64,000 bases of DNA from assembly GCF_030818795.1 (NCBI RefSeq), contig NZ_JAUTAY010000001.1:930001-994000 (forward strand), written 5' to 3'. Made by a program: the position numbers and the translations under genes. The stretch's first letter is position 1. Every line of letters begins with the position of its first letter. The notes below the pieces were generated by a model. The model worked only from the letters and a program-made list of their open reading frames with translations. It was not told where the DNA came from and did no database searches. Source of the DNA: Microbacterium sp. SORGH_AS_0862 (GTDB lineage Bacteria > Actinomycetota > Actinomycetes > Actinomycetales > Microbacteriaceae). Positions 1 to 8,042 of the stretch are shown here, piece by piece.

Positions 1-393
1 GTCGGGCACATGGCTGAACATCACGCCCGGCACGCGCGCGGCGCTCATGGCCGAATCCGTGTGCGCCGCCGTCGCGATCACCACGTCGCGCACAGCCACA
101 TCGGGGTGAATGCCGCCCGCGGTGCCCACACGCACGATCTGACGCACGCCGTAGAAGCGCGCAAGCTCTGTCGCGTAGATCGTCATCGACGGCGCCCCCA
201 TCCCCGACGCCATGACCGTGAGTGGCTCGCCCTCGTATATGCCCGTGTAACCCAGGATGCCGCGCACCTCGGTGACGAGCACCGCCTCCTGCAGGTGAGT
301 CTGGGCGATACGGCGTGCGCGATACGGGTCTCCGGGCATGATCACGCGAGACGCGATCTGCTCCGGGGACGCGGCGATGTGCGGTGTGCTCAT
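1..393 (-). CDS. deoD: Purine nucleoside phosphorylase, DeoD type (partial, runs off left edge)
   Basis: The visible N-terminal 131 residues read like the hexameric purine nucleoside phosphorylases, which split purine (deoxy)nucleosides with phosphate into base and (deoxy)ribose-1-phosphate in the cytoplasm. After MSTPHIAAS the phosphate-binding MPGDPYRA is present, followed by RGILGYTG, the GMGAPS turn and RVGTAGG, which match E. coli DeoD block by block. The C-terminal half lies outside the window. The start ATG (393-391) overlaps the TGA of the upstream amidotransferase-like gene as ATGA, so the two are probably translationally coupled. Family assignment is firm; catalytic completeness cannot be judged. 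Confidence 0.93.
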   Translation of the reverse strand, partial: MSTPHIAASPEQIASRVIMPGDPYRARRIAQTHLQEAVLVTEVRGILGYTGIYEGEPLTVMASGMGAPSMTIYATELARFYGVRQIVRVGTAGGIHPDVAVRDVVIATAAHTDSAMSAARVPGVMFSHVPD

Positions 394-1145
394 GTGAGTT
401 CCTCTCCTGACAACCAGCGAACCAGACGATCGAACAGCACTCCATAGCCGTCCCACGCGAGAAAAGCCGGAGTCGCCCAGTGCGGTGCGAGATCCGACGT
501 GAAGGCGGCCGTACGGCCCGCCCCGTGGGCCCCCACGACCAGCAGCGGGTGCTCCCCCGCCGCCGCGATCACCGCGGCATCCGGCTTTGCGCTCACCTCG
601 TTGAGCCCGAGAAGTGCCGGCCACCGGGCATCCAACGCCGCGACGATCGGATGCGGCGCCGCCACGCACGGTTCGACGCCCGACGGCAGCTCCACCCTGT
701 CGTCGCGGTCGAGCATCCGAACAGGCAGCGCGTCGGCGAGCGCGGTTCGCCCCCATCGCGCCTTCGCGTCGATCCCGGAGAAGCTCATGTAGCCGCCCAC
801 CATGAGGAGGCCACCGCCGTTCGCCGCGAACTCGACCAGCGCTGCGATCGAGTCCGCCACCGGGAGCGACGACGAGAAGACGGCGGGCGGCAGCTGAAAG
901 GTGTTCGCACCCACATCCGACACCACGACGACGTCCGCGACCTCGGCAAAACCGGATGCGGATGTCGGCAGATCGAAGGGGACGCGGTGCGCAGGCACAT
1001 GGATCACGACGTGCCCTCGCTCCCGCAACGCAGCGACGAACTCGACTCCTCCTGTCTCGTACTCCGAGGTGGTGAAGGTGTCGAAGCCTTTCTGGTGGAT
1101 CGAGTGCACGAACCACGACTCTCCGACCAGCAGGATGCGCGTCAT
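390..1145 (-). CDS. Class I glutamine amidotransferase-like protein (GATase1-like/DUF1355 type)
   Basis: A 251-residue cytoplasmic protein that begins MTRILLVGESWFVHSIH and has the flavodoxin-like layout of the ThuA/GATase1-like group. VVVSDVGANTFQLPP follows strand 3, then a glycine-rich FAANGGGLLMVGGYMSF turn where a catalytic Cys would sit in true amidotransferases; no Cys is seen there, so glutaminase activity is unlikely. The C-terminus has VGAHGAGRTAAFTSD. It is the first gene of a two-gene operon ending in deoD and sits directly behind a LacI-type palindrome at 1155-1168. A second in-frame ATG at 1154 would add three residues; neither has a clear ribosome binding site. A role in nucleoside or sugar catabolism is inferred from context only. 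Confidence 0.75.
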   Translation of the reverse strand: MTRILLVGESWFVHSIHQKGFDTFTTSEYETGGVEFVAALRERGHVVIHVPAHRVPFDLPTSASGFAEVADVVVVSDVGANTFQLPPAVFSSSLPVADSIAALVEFAANGGGLLMVGGYMSFSGIDAKARWGRTALADALPVRMLDRDDRVELPSGVEPCVAAPHPIVAALDARWPALLGLNEVSAKPDAAVIAAAGEHPLLVVGAHGAGRTAAFTSDLAPHWATPAFLAWDGYGVLFDRLVRWLSGEELT

Positions 1146-1154
1146 AGACACCAT

Positions 1155-1168
1155 GCAAATGCATTTGC
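1155..1168. promoter_or_regulatory. LacI/PurR-like operator O1
   Basis: GCAAATGCATTTGC is a perfect 14-bp palindrome in the intergenic space between the divergent amidotransferase-like gene (start 1145) and nucleoside hydrolase gene (start 1270). It resembles the LacI/PurR half-site GCAAA and matches three other sites in the window (3153, 12961, 13122). It would block transcription of the leftward operon directly. Confidence 0.7.
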
Positions 1169-1269
1169 TTTCCGCTTGTTCGCGCCTCCCGTTACGAGTT
1201 CGTGAATTCTGCGCCGCGCCGGCGTGGCCGACCGCGCCGACGCGTCGGACGCACGGATAGGGTCGCCCG

Positions 1270-2253
1270 ATGATCCCTCTCGTTGTCGACACCGACACCG
1301 CCGCCGACGACTGCTTCGCCCTGCTCGTCGCCCTGCTCGACCCTCGCGCCGACCTTCGCGCCGTCACCATGGTGGCGGGCAACGTCGGCTTCACACAGCA
1401 GGTGCACAACGCCCTACTCACGATCGCCCTCGCCGGCCGAGCCGGAGAGGTGCCGGTATACCTCGGAGCCGACCGTCCTCTGCTGCGCCCCTGGGTCGAC
1501 GCGGTCGACGTCCACGGCGACGGCGTCGGAGGGATCACCCGCCCCGACGACGGCCAGGCCCCCGCCGACGAGCACGCGGCGCTCGCGCTGATCCGACTCT
1601 CGCGCGAGCACGAGGGGCGGTTGCGCATCGTCGCCATCGGCCCCCTGACGAACATCGCACTCGCCGTGCGGCTGGATCCCGGGTTCGCCGCGCGCATCGA
1701 CCGACTCACGATCATGGGCGGCTCGATCAACGGCCGCGGCAACATCACCCCCGCCGCCGAGTTCAACATCTACGTCGACCCCGAAGCCGCCGCGATCACG
1801 CTGGGCGCGGGCTTCGCCGATCTGCGCTTCGTGACGTGGGATCCGGTGACACTGAACGACGCCGTCTTCGATCGGGCGCGGGTCGCCGAGATCGCAGCGC
1901 TCGACACTCCACTCGCCCGCTTCTTCGTGCGCGCCAACCAGGCGACCTTCGACTTCGACCTGCGCGCGGGTATCGACGGATCGACGCATCCCGACTCGCT
2001 GTCCGTCGCCCTCTCGCTCGACGAGGACCTCATGATCGACGCCGCCCCCTTCGAGGTCACAGTCGAGACCTCGGGCCCCGCGACGCTCGGCGCGACGGTC
2101 TTCGGCTGGCGCTCCACCACACCGAACGCCACCGCACCCACGAGCATCGACGGAGAGCGCTTCTTCGCCTACCTCAAAGGGATCATGGCGCTGACCCCGC
2201 CCACCCCGAGCGCGGTGATCGACGCGATAGACAGCCCGTCGCCGGCCGGCTGA
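1270..2253 (+). CDS. Inosine-uridine preferring nucleoside hydrolase
   Basis: A 327-residue member of the IUNH family, which hydrolyses ribonucleosides to base plus ribose. The calcium/ribose-binding signature DTDTAADD is at residues 7-14. IGPLTNIALAVRL is near residue 127, followed by IMGGSINGRGNITPAAEFN, the usual 'MGG...N..AEFN' block that binds ribose. The length is typical. It is divergent from the amidotransferase/deoD pair and convergent, 13 bp apart, with a second nucleoside hydrolase. Only a weak purine stretch precedes the ATG. Substrate preference cannot be read from sequence; the neighbours suggest purine ribonucleosides. Confidence 0.92.
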   Translation: MIPLVVDTDTAADDCFALLVALLDPRADLRAVTMVAGNVGFTQQVHNALLTIALAGRAGEVPVYLGADRPLLRPWVDAVDVHGDGVGGITRPDDGQAPADEHAALALIRLSREHEGRLRIVAIGPLTNIALAVRLDPGFAARIDRLTIMGGSINGRGNITPAAEFNIYVDPEAAAITLGAGFADLRFVTWDPVTLNDAVFDRARVAEIAALDTPLARFFVRANQATFDFDLRAGIDGSTHPDSLSVALSLDEDLMIDAAPFEVTVETSGPATLGATVFGWRSTTPNATAPTSIDGERFFAYLKGIMALTPPTPSAVIDAIDSPSPAG

Positions 2254-2266
2254 GCTCCCCCAGCCC

Positions 2267-3136
2267 TCAGAGCTGCGCAGCCAACACGCCCTCGACGATC
2301 GCCGAGGCGACGGCGGCCTCGTCGAGCCCGACAACCCACTGCACCCAGCCCGTCGCATCCGGAACGAAACGCGTCACCCCGACCGGCGACACCTCGACGC
2401 GACCCGGCTCGGAGAGCGTGAACAGACCGGGCTGCGTGAGCGCCAGCACCGTCACCGGATCGTGCGGCACGTTCCACGTCTCATTCCAGAACGCCCACCA
2501 CTGATGGATGTCGCGCTCGAGCGCAGCACCCAGAGGGCCGCTGCGCGCGATCACCTCGATCTGCTCGGCTTCGAGCCGCACGCGACGCGTCGCCTCCAGC
2601 GTGGCGATGGTCGTCGGGATGCCCGACTCGAAGACGCGCGCGGCGGCGTCGACGTCGCTGCGCACGTTGTGCTCGGGCTCGTCGCTCTCGAACGAGCCGC
2701 CCATGAGCCAGAGCCGGCGTACCGAGCGGGCGAACGCGCCATCGCGGTCGATCGCGGCGGCGACGTTGGTGAGGGGGCCGACGGCGACGATGTCGATCGC
2801 GCCGGGCTCGGCGAGCACCGCGTCGACCATGACGTCGACCGCATCTTCCGAGTCGACCGGTTCGTCTTCCAGCCGCTCGTGCAGAGTTCCCTCGTGCCCA
2901 GCCCACCACACCTCGCGCCCGGAGCGCGTCGGACCCGTTCCTGCGACGGCCCGCACCCGACGCCGCGCCAGGCCCGCGTAGCGCGAGGCGAGCCTGGCGC
3001 GCAGCAGAGTGTCGCCGTACACGGTGGTCACGGCGCGGATCTCGACCTCCGGCGCGCCGAGCAGAACGGCGAGCGCGAGAGCGTCGTCGACGTCGGTCCC
3101 GAGGTCGGTGTCGAAGAGAACGGAGCGAATCGGCAT
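2267..3136 (-). CDS. Nucleoside hydrolase (second paralogue)
   Basis: A 289-residue IUNH-family protein starting MPIRSVLFDTDLGTDVDD, with the metal-binding DTD-x3-DD motif at residues 9-16. VAVGPLTNVAAAID and LMGGSFESDEPEHNVRSD complete the family blocks. In the second block the usual AEFN is HNVR, the variant often seen in ribosylpyrimidine or broad-specificity members. It differs clearly from the neighbouring hydrolase, so they are not a recent duplication and may divide substrates. Its start lies 17 bp from a LacI-type operator (3153-3168) that it shares with the divergent ADP-ribosylglycohydrolase genes. Confidence 0.9.
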   Translation of the reverse strand: MPIRSVLFDTDLGTDVDDALALAVLLGAPEVEIRAVTTVYGDTLLRARLASRYAGLARRRVRAVAGTGPTRSGREVWWAGHEGTLHERLEDEPVDSEDAVDVMVDAVLAEPGAIDIVAVGPLTNVAAAIDRDGAFARSVRRLWLMGGSFESDEPEHNVRSDVDAAARVFESGIPTTIATLEATRRVRLEAEQIEVIARSGPLGAALERDIHQWWAFWNETWNVPHDPVTVLALTQPGLFTLSEPGRVEVSPVGVTRFVPDATGWVQWVVGLDEAAVASAIVEGVLAAQL

Positions 3137-3152
3137 GGTTCATTATGTGCGA

Positions 3153-3168
3153 TGCAAAACGATTTACC
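3153..3168. promoter_or_regulatory. LacI/PurR-like operator O2 and promoter region
   Basis: TGCAAAACGATTTACC is an imperfect palindrome with a central CG, matching the other LacI-type sites. It lies between the divergent starts at 3136 (-) and 3214 (+). A TAGGCT box at 3170-3175 could be the -10 element of the rightward three-gene operon, so a bound repressor would cover the spacer of that promoter. Confidence 0.6.
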
Positions 3169-3213
3169 GTAGGCTCGCGCTACCACACCGCCCGATGACC
3201 TCGGAGCCTCCTC

Positions 3214-4191
3214 ATGACCTACGCCGACCGCACCCGCGGATGCCTGATCGCCCTCGCCGCGGGCGACGCGCTGGGCGCTCCGACCGAGGGCATGACGCGC
3301 GAGGGCATCGCGGCGGCATTCGGGCGCGTGGAGACGTTCCTCACCGCCGATGCCGCAGGCACCGACGACACCGAGTACGCGGTTCTCACGGCTCAGGCGG
3401 CGCTCGCGCACGGCTCGGCGCTGACCTCCGACGACGTCGCCGATCTGTGGCTGCGCGCCCTCGCGATGCAAGATGGCGGCTTCTCCGGCGCGGGCTTCTC
3501 CGAGATGGTCGCCCTCGCGGGGCTCGCGAGCGGGCTGCGCCCGCCTCACAGCGGAAGACGCAGCTACGAACGCTGGAGCGACGGGGCTGCCATGCGCGTC
3601 GCACCGCTCGGACTCCTGTGTCCCGGCGACCCGACCGAAGCGGCACGACTGGCCGCGATCGACGCCGTGGTCAGCCACAGCGACGACGGTGTTCTCGCCG
3701 CACAGACGGTCGCGGCGGCGATCGCGTCCGGTGCGGGCGGCGCGGGGTGGGAGGCGGCGCTGGCAGCCGGTCTCGCCGCCATCCCCACCGACTCGTGGAC
3801 GGCGCGCGGCATCACACATGCACTCGAGCTGGTCGATGCCGCGCCCGATGCCGAACACGCCGAGAGGATGCTCTCCGACGCCCTCCCCCTCCGTCACTAT
3901 CCGTGGGCGGATGCGGCTCCGGAGGCGGTCGCCTTCACGTTCGGACTGATCGCCGCACACCGGGGGCACCTGCAACGGGCGGTGCTCGCGGGCGTGAACA
4001 TGGGGCGTGATTCCGACACCATCGCCGCGATGGCCGGCGCGATCTGCGGCGCCGTGCACGGAATGGCGGCGGTGCCACCGGGCTGGGCCGATCGCGTGCG
4101 TCGCGTGGCGGGGGTGTGCATCACCGCCACGCGCGGCGTCGACCTGATGCAACTGGCCGATCGACTCGCGGAGGCCGCCCATGCTCGATGA
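3214..4191 (+). CDS. ADP-ribosylglycohydrolase family protein
   Basis: A 325-residue cytoplasmic ARH-family protein. This all-helical fold cleaves ADP-ribose from proteins or small molecules using two Mg ions. The N-terminal GDALGAPTEGM at 18-27 and TDDTEYAV (Asp51, Asp52, Thr53) supply one metal cluster. GRDSDTIAAMAGAICGA (Asp266, Asp268, Thr269) supplies the second. Both clusters are intact, so it is probably active. It heads a tightly overlapping operon with a second ARH-like protein (11-bp overlap) and an adenosine deaminase, behind operator O2. This suggests the substrate is a free ADP-ribosyl or ribosyl nucleoside compound rather than a modified protein; that is inference. Confidence 0.88.
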   Translation: MTYADRTRGCLIALAAGDALGAPTEGMTREGIAAAFGRVETFLTADAAGTDDTEYAVLTAQAALAHGSALTSDDVADLWLRALAMQDGGFSGAGFSEMVALAGLASGLRPPHSGRRSYERWSDGAAMRVAPLGLLCPGDPTEAARLAAIDAVVSHSDDGVLAAQTVAAAIASGAGGAGWEAALAAGLAAIPTDSWTARGITHALELVDAAPDAEHAERMLSDALPLRHYPWADAAPEAVAFTFGLIAAHRGHLQRAVLAGVNMGRDSDTIAAMAGAICGAVHGMAAVPPGWADRVRRVAGVCITATRGVDLMQLADRLAEAAHAR

Positions 4192-4930
4192 CTCGGCTCT
4201 TCTGGCGCGCGCCCGGGCGGTCTTGCTCGGCCTCGCGATCGGCGATGCCCTGGGCGCCCCGGCCGACGTGCACCGTAGCGTCCGCACGCCGTGGGTGCGC
4301 GGGCGACTCTGGGCGGGCAGCGCAGAGCTCGACGCCGAACGCGTCAGTCGCCCGCTGCTGCCCTTCGCCCCCACCCTCGATGATGCGCGGGGCATCTCAG
4401 CCACCGACGACACCGAGGAGGCGGTGGCCGCCGCGATCTGCCTGCTCGCAGCCGACGCAGGCACGGATGCGGGCCTCTTCGCGCGCTGGCTGGCCATCCA
4501 CGCCGACCGCGACGCCTGGCTGGGGGTCGCCGCCCGCAGCGCCGAGCGCAACGCCGCCCGCGACGCCCTCCCCGCCCTCATTCGAGAGCTGAGCCCGCGG
4601 ATGTACTCCCACGCGGGCACCGTGGCCGAGACGCTGCCGCTCGCCCTGGCCGTGACGATGCTCGCCGAGGCCCAGGCGTCGCGCGCGATCCCTCTGAGCC
4701 TCGCGATCGCACGAAAGGCCGACTCGCTCCCGGCGTTCGTCGGCGCATTCTGCGGCGCGCTGGGCGGGGGTGCTGCACCGGAGCACTGGTCCGAGCTCGA
4801 CGCGGTGCGCGGACACCTGCTGCCCGCTGTCGCGGGCACCTCGCTCGACGCGGTCGCCGCAGACCTCGCCGCCCACGCCCGACGCGGCCGCAACCGCCAT
4901 CGCGGCCATCCCCGATCGGAGAACAGATGA
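4181..4930 (+). CDS. ADP-ribosylglycohydrolase-like protein with degenerate metal site
   Basis: A 249-residue ARH-fold protein that overlaps the previous gene by 11 bp. GDALGAPADV at residues 21-30 and ATDDTEEAV (Asp76, Asp77, Thr78) keep the first metal cluster. At the C-terminus the expected G-x-DSDT motif reads RKADSLPAFVGAFCGALG, which has lost the second Asp and the Thr. It is also about 75 residues shorter than its neighbour. It may have another activity, or be a partner subunit of the upstream paralogue. Its stop overlaps the adenosine deaminase start by 4 bp. Confidence 0.75.
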   Translation: MLDDSALLARARAVLLGLAIGDALGAPADVHRSVRTPWVRGRLWAGSAELDAERVSRPLLPFAPTLDDARGISATDDTEEAVAAAICLLAADAGTDAGLFARWLAIHADRDAWLGVAARSAERNAARDALPALIRELSPRMYSHAGTVAETLPLALAVTMLAEAQASRAIPLSLAIARKADSLPAFVGAFCGALGGGAAPEHWSELDAVRGHLLPAVAGTSLDAVAADLAAHARRGRNRHRGHPRSENR

Positions 4931-6066
4931 GCACGGCGACGACGTGGATCGACGCGACCGACCCGCTCGCGCGGCTGCCCAAAATCGCCCTGCACGACCA
5001 TCTCGACGGCTCGCTTCGCCCCGAGACGCTCATCGAGCTGGCAACAGCGGCCGGCATCGCCCTCCCCCGCACGACACCGGCCGCCCTGCAGCACTGGCTG
5101 CGCAACTTCGCCGAGCTCGAACCCGGCCGCGACTGGGAAGACCTGTTCGGGCTCAGCACCTCGGTGATGCAGTCCCGAGATCAGCTGCGACGCGTCGCCC
5201 GCGAGTATGTGCATACGCTGGCCGCCGACGGCGTGGTGTACGCCGAGAGCCGGTGGGCGCCCGAGAAGCATCTCGCGGGCGGGCTGACGATGGACGAGGC
5301 GGTCGAAGCCGTCGCCGAGGGACTCGCCCGCGGCGTTGCCGACGTCTTCGAGCTCGGCCACCGCGTCGAGGTGCGCCAGGTCCTCTCCGTCATGCGCACC
5401 GGCTCAGCCGGGCAGCAGGTGCTCGACACCGCCCTGCGCGCCGCAGACATCGGCGTGGTCGGCATCGACCTGGCCGGACACGAGGAGGGCCGCCCCGCTC
5501 ACGAGCATGCGGCGACCTTCCAACGCGCCGCAGCGCAAGGGATCCGGCGCACCGTGCACGCCGGCGAGGCCGCCGGCGCCGCAAGCGTCGCCGACGCCGT
5601 CGAGACGTGCGCCGCACAGCGCATCGGCCACGGCGCGCGCCTGGTCGAAGACATCTCCATCTCGGGCGAATCGCACGACGTGCACAGTGCCGTCGGTGCC
5701 TGGGAAGCGGCGGGCTCGCTGGCCTCCTCGCTCCTGCCGGGGCCGATCGCCACGCAGATCCTCGACAGGGGGATCGTGCTGGAGGTGTGCCCCACCTCCA
5801 ACTCCGAGGGTGTCGTCGTCGCGAGCATCGCGCAGCACCCGGTCGCGTTGCTGGCCGCCGCCGGCATCCGCGTGACGCTGCATCCCGACAACCGGATGCT
5901 GAGCGAGACGAGCGTCACGGGTGAGATGCGCGCGGTCGTGCGCGCGTTCGGGTGGTCGCACGCGCAGCTGCGACGCTCGACGCTCGACGCGCTCGACGCC
6001 GCCTTCGGCCCCGCCGAGGCGCTCGAGCGCATCCGCGCCGAACTGGTCCTCCCCGGCTGGGGCTGA
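4927..6066 (+). CDS. add: Adenosine deaminase
   Basis: A 379-residue metal-dependent deaminase that converts adenosine to inosine (deoxyadenosine likewise). The zinc ligands and catalytic residues are visible: HDHLDGS (His23, His25) at the start, TVHAGEAAG with the catalytic His/Glu block, RIGHGARL, and TLHPDNRMLSETS, where the usual NTDN reads HPDN but keeps the zinc-binding Asp. Length fits bacterial Add. It is the third gene of the operon, overlapping the stop of the ARH-like gene as ATGA. Inosine would then feed the nucleoside hydrolases and phosphorylase encoded nearby. Confidence 0.93.
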   Translation: MSTATTWIDATDPLARLPKIALHDHLDGSLRPETLIELATAAGIALPRTTPAALQHWLRNFAELEPGRDWEDLFGLSTSVMQSRDQLRRVAREYVHTLAADGVVYAESRWAPEKHLAGGLTMDEAVEAVAEGLARGVADVFELGHRVEVRQVLSVMRTGSAGQQVLDTALRAADIGVVGIDLAGHEEGRPAHEHAATFQRAAAQGIRRTVHAGEAAGAASVADAVETCAAQRIGHGARLVEDISISGESHDVHSAVGAWEAAGSLASSLLPGPIATQILDRGIVLEVCPTSNSEGVVVASIAQHPVALLAAAGIRVTLHPDNRMLSETSVTGEMRAVVRAFGWSHAQLRRSTLDALDAAFGPAEALERIRAELVLPGWG

Positions 6067-6077
6067 TCAGGGCAGGC

Positions 6078-6659
6078 TCAGCCCCGCCAGGCCCCCTCCG
6101 CGCGGATGCGCAGAATCTCCTCGCGCACCTGCGTGTCGCGTCCGGGGCGTTCGTTCTCGAGTTTCGATCCATCGGTCCAGAACCCGTCGACGTCGCGTCC
6201 GGCCTCCTGACCGCGGCGGGTGTGCACGTCGAGGGCGTAGTCGGGGATCTCGAAGGGGCGCTCCTCGGCAGCCATGAGATGCAGCACCAGATTCGCCCAC
6301 TCGTCGGAGGTGCGGTCTTTGACCCGCTCTGCCAGGAAGCGGATCGCGTGCACGGCGAACAACCACCGATCGCCGGCTGAACGCTCCATGCGCTCATGCA
6401 TCTGGAACAGAGCGTTGATCACGACGGGTTCCTGGAAGCTGCCGTCGCCCACGTCTTCGGCCGAGATGACGCTGAGGCGTGACCACATCACCGCCTCGAG
6501 CTCGGCGCTCGTCTCATACAGCTCGCGACCCACGAGCAGCGCCAGGCGGAGGTCGCCGCGGCGAATCGACTTCTGCAGGGTGGAGATGAGCTCGTCGGCG
6601 GCGTAGCCGCGCTGCGAGACGACCCGCGTCCACGGATCCTGGGTGTGCGGAACGGGCAT
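6078..6659 (-). CDS. Stand-alone MgsA/RarA C-terminal-like domain protein
   Basis: A 193-residue soluble protein. LQKSIRRGDLRLAL, SRLSVISAEDVG and PDYALDVHTRRGQEAG match, in order, the C-terminal oligomerisation half of the clamp-loader-like AAA+ protein MgsA/RarA, but the ATPase half is absent. Such free-standing homologues occur near metabolic genes in actinobacteria; their function is unknown to me. It lies 63 bp downstream of the amidohydrolase gene on the same strand, so it may be the last gene of the nucleoside-import operon. The start is chosen at MPVPHTQDPW; the reading frame ends 11 bp from the convergent adenosine deaminase stop. Confidence 0.6.
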   Translation of the reverse strand: MPVPHTQDPWTRVVSQRGYAADELISTLQKSIRRGDLRLALLVGRELYETSAELEAVMWSRLSVISAEDVGDGSFQEPVVINALFQMHERMERSAGDRWLFAVHAIRFLAERVKDRTSDEWANLVLHLMAAEERPFEIPDYALDVHTRRGQEAGRDVDGFWTDGSKLENERPGRDTQVREEILRIRAEGAWRG

Positions 6660-6722
6660 GGCGTGCTCTTCTTTCTTCGGAGAGGGGCTGTCGGGCAGAG
6701 GATGGGGAAGATCCCGCGGCGC

Positions 6723-8042
6723 TCAGGCTGCGGAGATGCGTGCCATCAGCGTGTCGAAGTCGGCCTGACGGCGAGCGAGCGCCGCGGGCAGATCGATCGT
6801 GGTCAGCTCGCCCTCGCGCTTGAGCCAGCGTCCCGCCGTCATGACGTGCGTCGTGTCGAAACCGGAAGCGCCGTAGACCAGGGCGGAGTGCACCGACTGC
6901 GCCCCGACGGGGCCGCGATGCAGGGCGGCGACGGGGAGCGCGATGAGATCCGCGATGGCGCCTTCGGTCAGCACACCGTCACCGGCGGCTCCGCCCATGG
7001 CGTCGCGGGCCCGCCAGGTCGCCATGCCGAGCAGCTCTACCGGCGTGATGGCGTGCGGCCGCTGTTCGGCGAAGGCCACGAGCTTGCCGAGCGTGCGGAG
7101 CTCCTCGAACATGTCGGCGTTGTTGTTGCCGCAGACGTTGTCGGTGCCGATCACGACGTTGACCCCGGCGTCGAGAGCGGCACGCACCGGCGCCGCGTGG
7201 GCTCCGCTGATCATCGCGACGCTCGCGGCGACGGCGAGGCTCGCCCGCGTCGCAGCGAGCAAGTCCAGATCCTGCACGCGCACATCGTTCGCGTGCGCGA
7301 GCAGCACCGGCACATCTGCGATGCCGAGTTCGCTCAGCATCGCCAGGGCCGATCGGTCGAACTGCTCCTCGCAGACGTCGTCCTCCTCCGTAGAGGTCGC
7401 GTAGTGGGCGTGCAGTCCCGCACCGTAGCGGCGGGCGAGGGCGAACTCCGCCCGCACCGTGTCGATGCGGTTGTCGACGAAGAACGCGTGCGGGCCGATC
7501 CATCGATCCACGAGACCGTCGTCGGATGCGGACACGAACGCCTCGGCCGCGATGAGCGATGCATCGCGGCGATCGTCGTCGCCCAGATCGACGATGCCGT
7601 AGGCGACGCTGGCTCTGACCCCCGTGGACGCGACGGCGTCGACGTAGGCGTCGGCGAACAGGTACTGGTCTGCGAAGGAGGTGGTGCCCGATCCGATCAT
7701 CTCGGCGCAGCCGACGAGGGTCGATGCGGCGAGGAGGTCGGGCGTGAGGTGCAGCTCCTTGGAGCGGATGGAGCCCAGCCATCCCTCCCAGGTGAGCAGC
7801 GAGTGCCCCTCCGACACACCGCGCAACAGCATCATCGGGGCGTGCGCGTGGGCGTTCACGAGTCCGGGCATCAGCACGCTGGCCCCCAGGTCGACCACAT
7901 CTCGCCCGCGCGGCCGCGCGCCGCGCACCGGACCGACCGAGACGATCAGCCCGTCTTCCACGATGACGACGCCGGGCTCGATCACCTCGGGCGTCGCCCC
8001 TCCGACCACCACATGATCGGCGACGATCGAGAGCGCGCTCAT
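6723..8042 (-). CDS. Amidohydrolase, purine/adenosyl deaminase type
   Basis: A 439-residue TIM-barrel amidohydrolase of the group with SAH/MTA deaminases, 8-oxoguanine deaminase and TrzN. The metal ligands are HAHAP (His65, His67), LLAHANDV and GTDNVCGNNNADMFEEL; the last is the block typical of S-adenosylhomocysteine/methylthioadenosine-type deaminases. The usual HAxExxxE segment reads HAHYATSTEED. It starts with ATG overlapping the stop of the ABC transporter ATPase (ATGA), so it is co-translated with the importer and probably deaminates what the importer brings in. The exact substrate (adenosine derivative, guanine or oxidised base) is undetermined. Confidence 0.85.
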   Translation of the reverse strand: MSALSIVADHVVVGGATPEVIEPGVVIVEDGLIVSVGPVRGARPRGRDVVDLGASVLMPGLVNAHAHAPMMLLRGVSEGHSLLTWEGWLGSIRSKELHLTPDLLAASTLVGCAEMIGSGTTSFADQYLFADAYVDAVASTGVRASVAYGIVDLGDDDRRDASLIAAEAFVSASDDGLVDRWIGPHAFFVDNRIDTVRAEFALARRYGAGLHAHYATSTEEDDVCEEQFDRSALAMLSELGIADVPVLLAHANDVRVQDLDLLAATRASLAVAASVAMISGAHAAPVRAALDAGVNVVIGTDNVCGNNNADMFEELRTLGKLVAFAEQRPHAITPVELLGMATWRARDAMGGAAGDGVLTEGAIADLIALPVAALHRGPVGAQSVHSALVYGASGFDTTHVMTAGRWLKREGELTTIDLPAALARRQADFDTLMARISAA

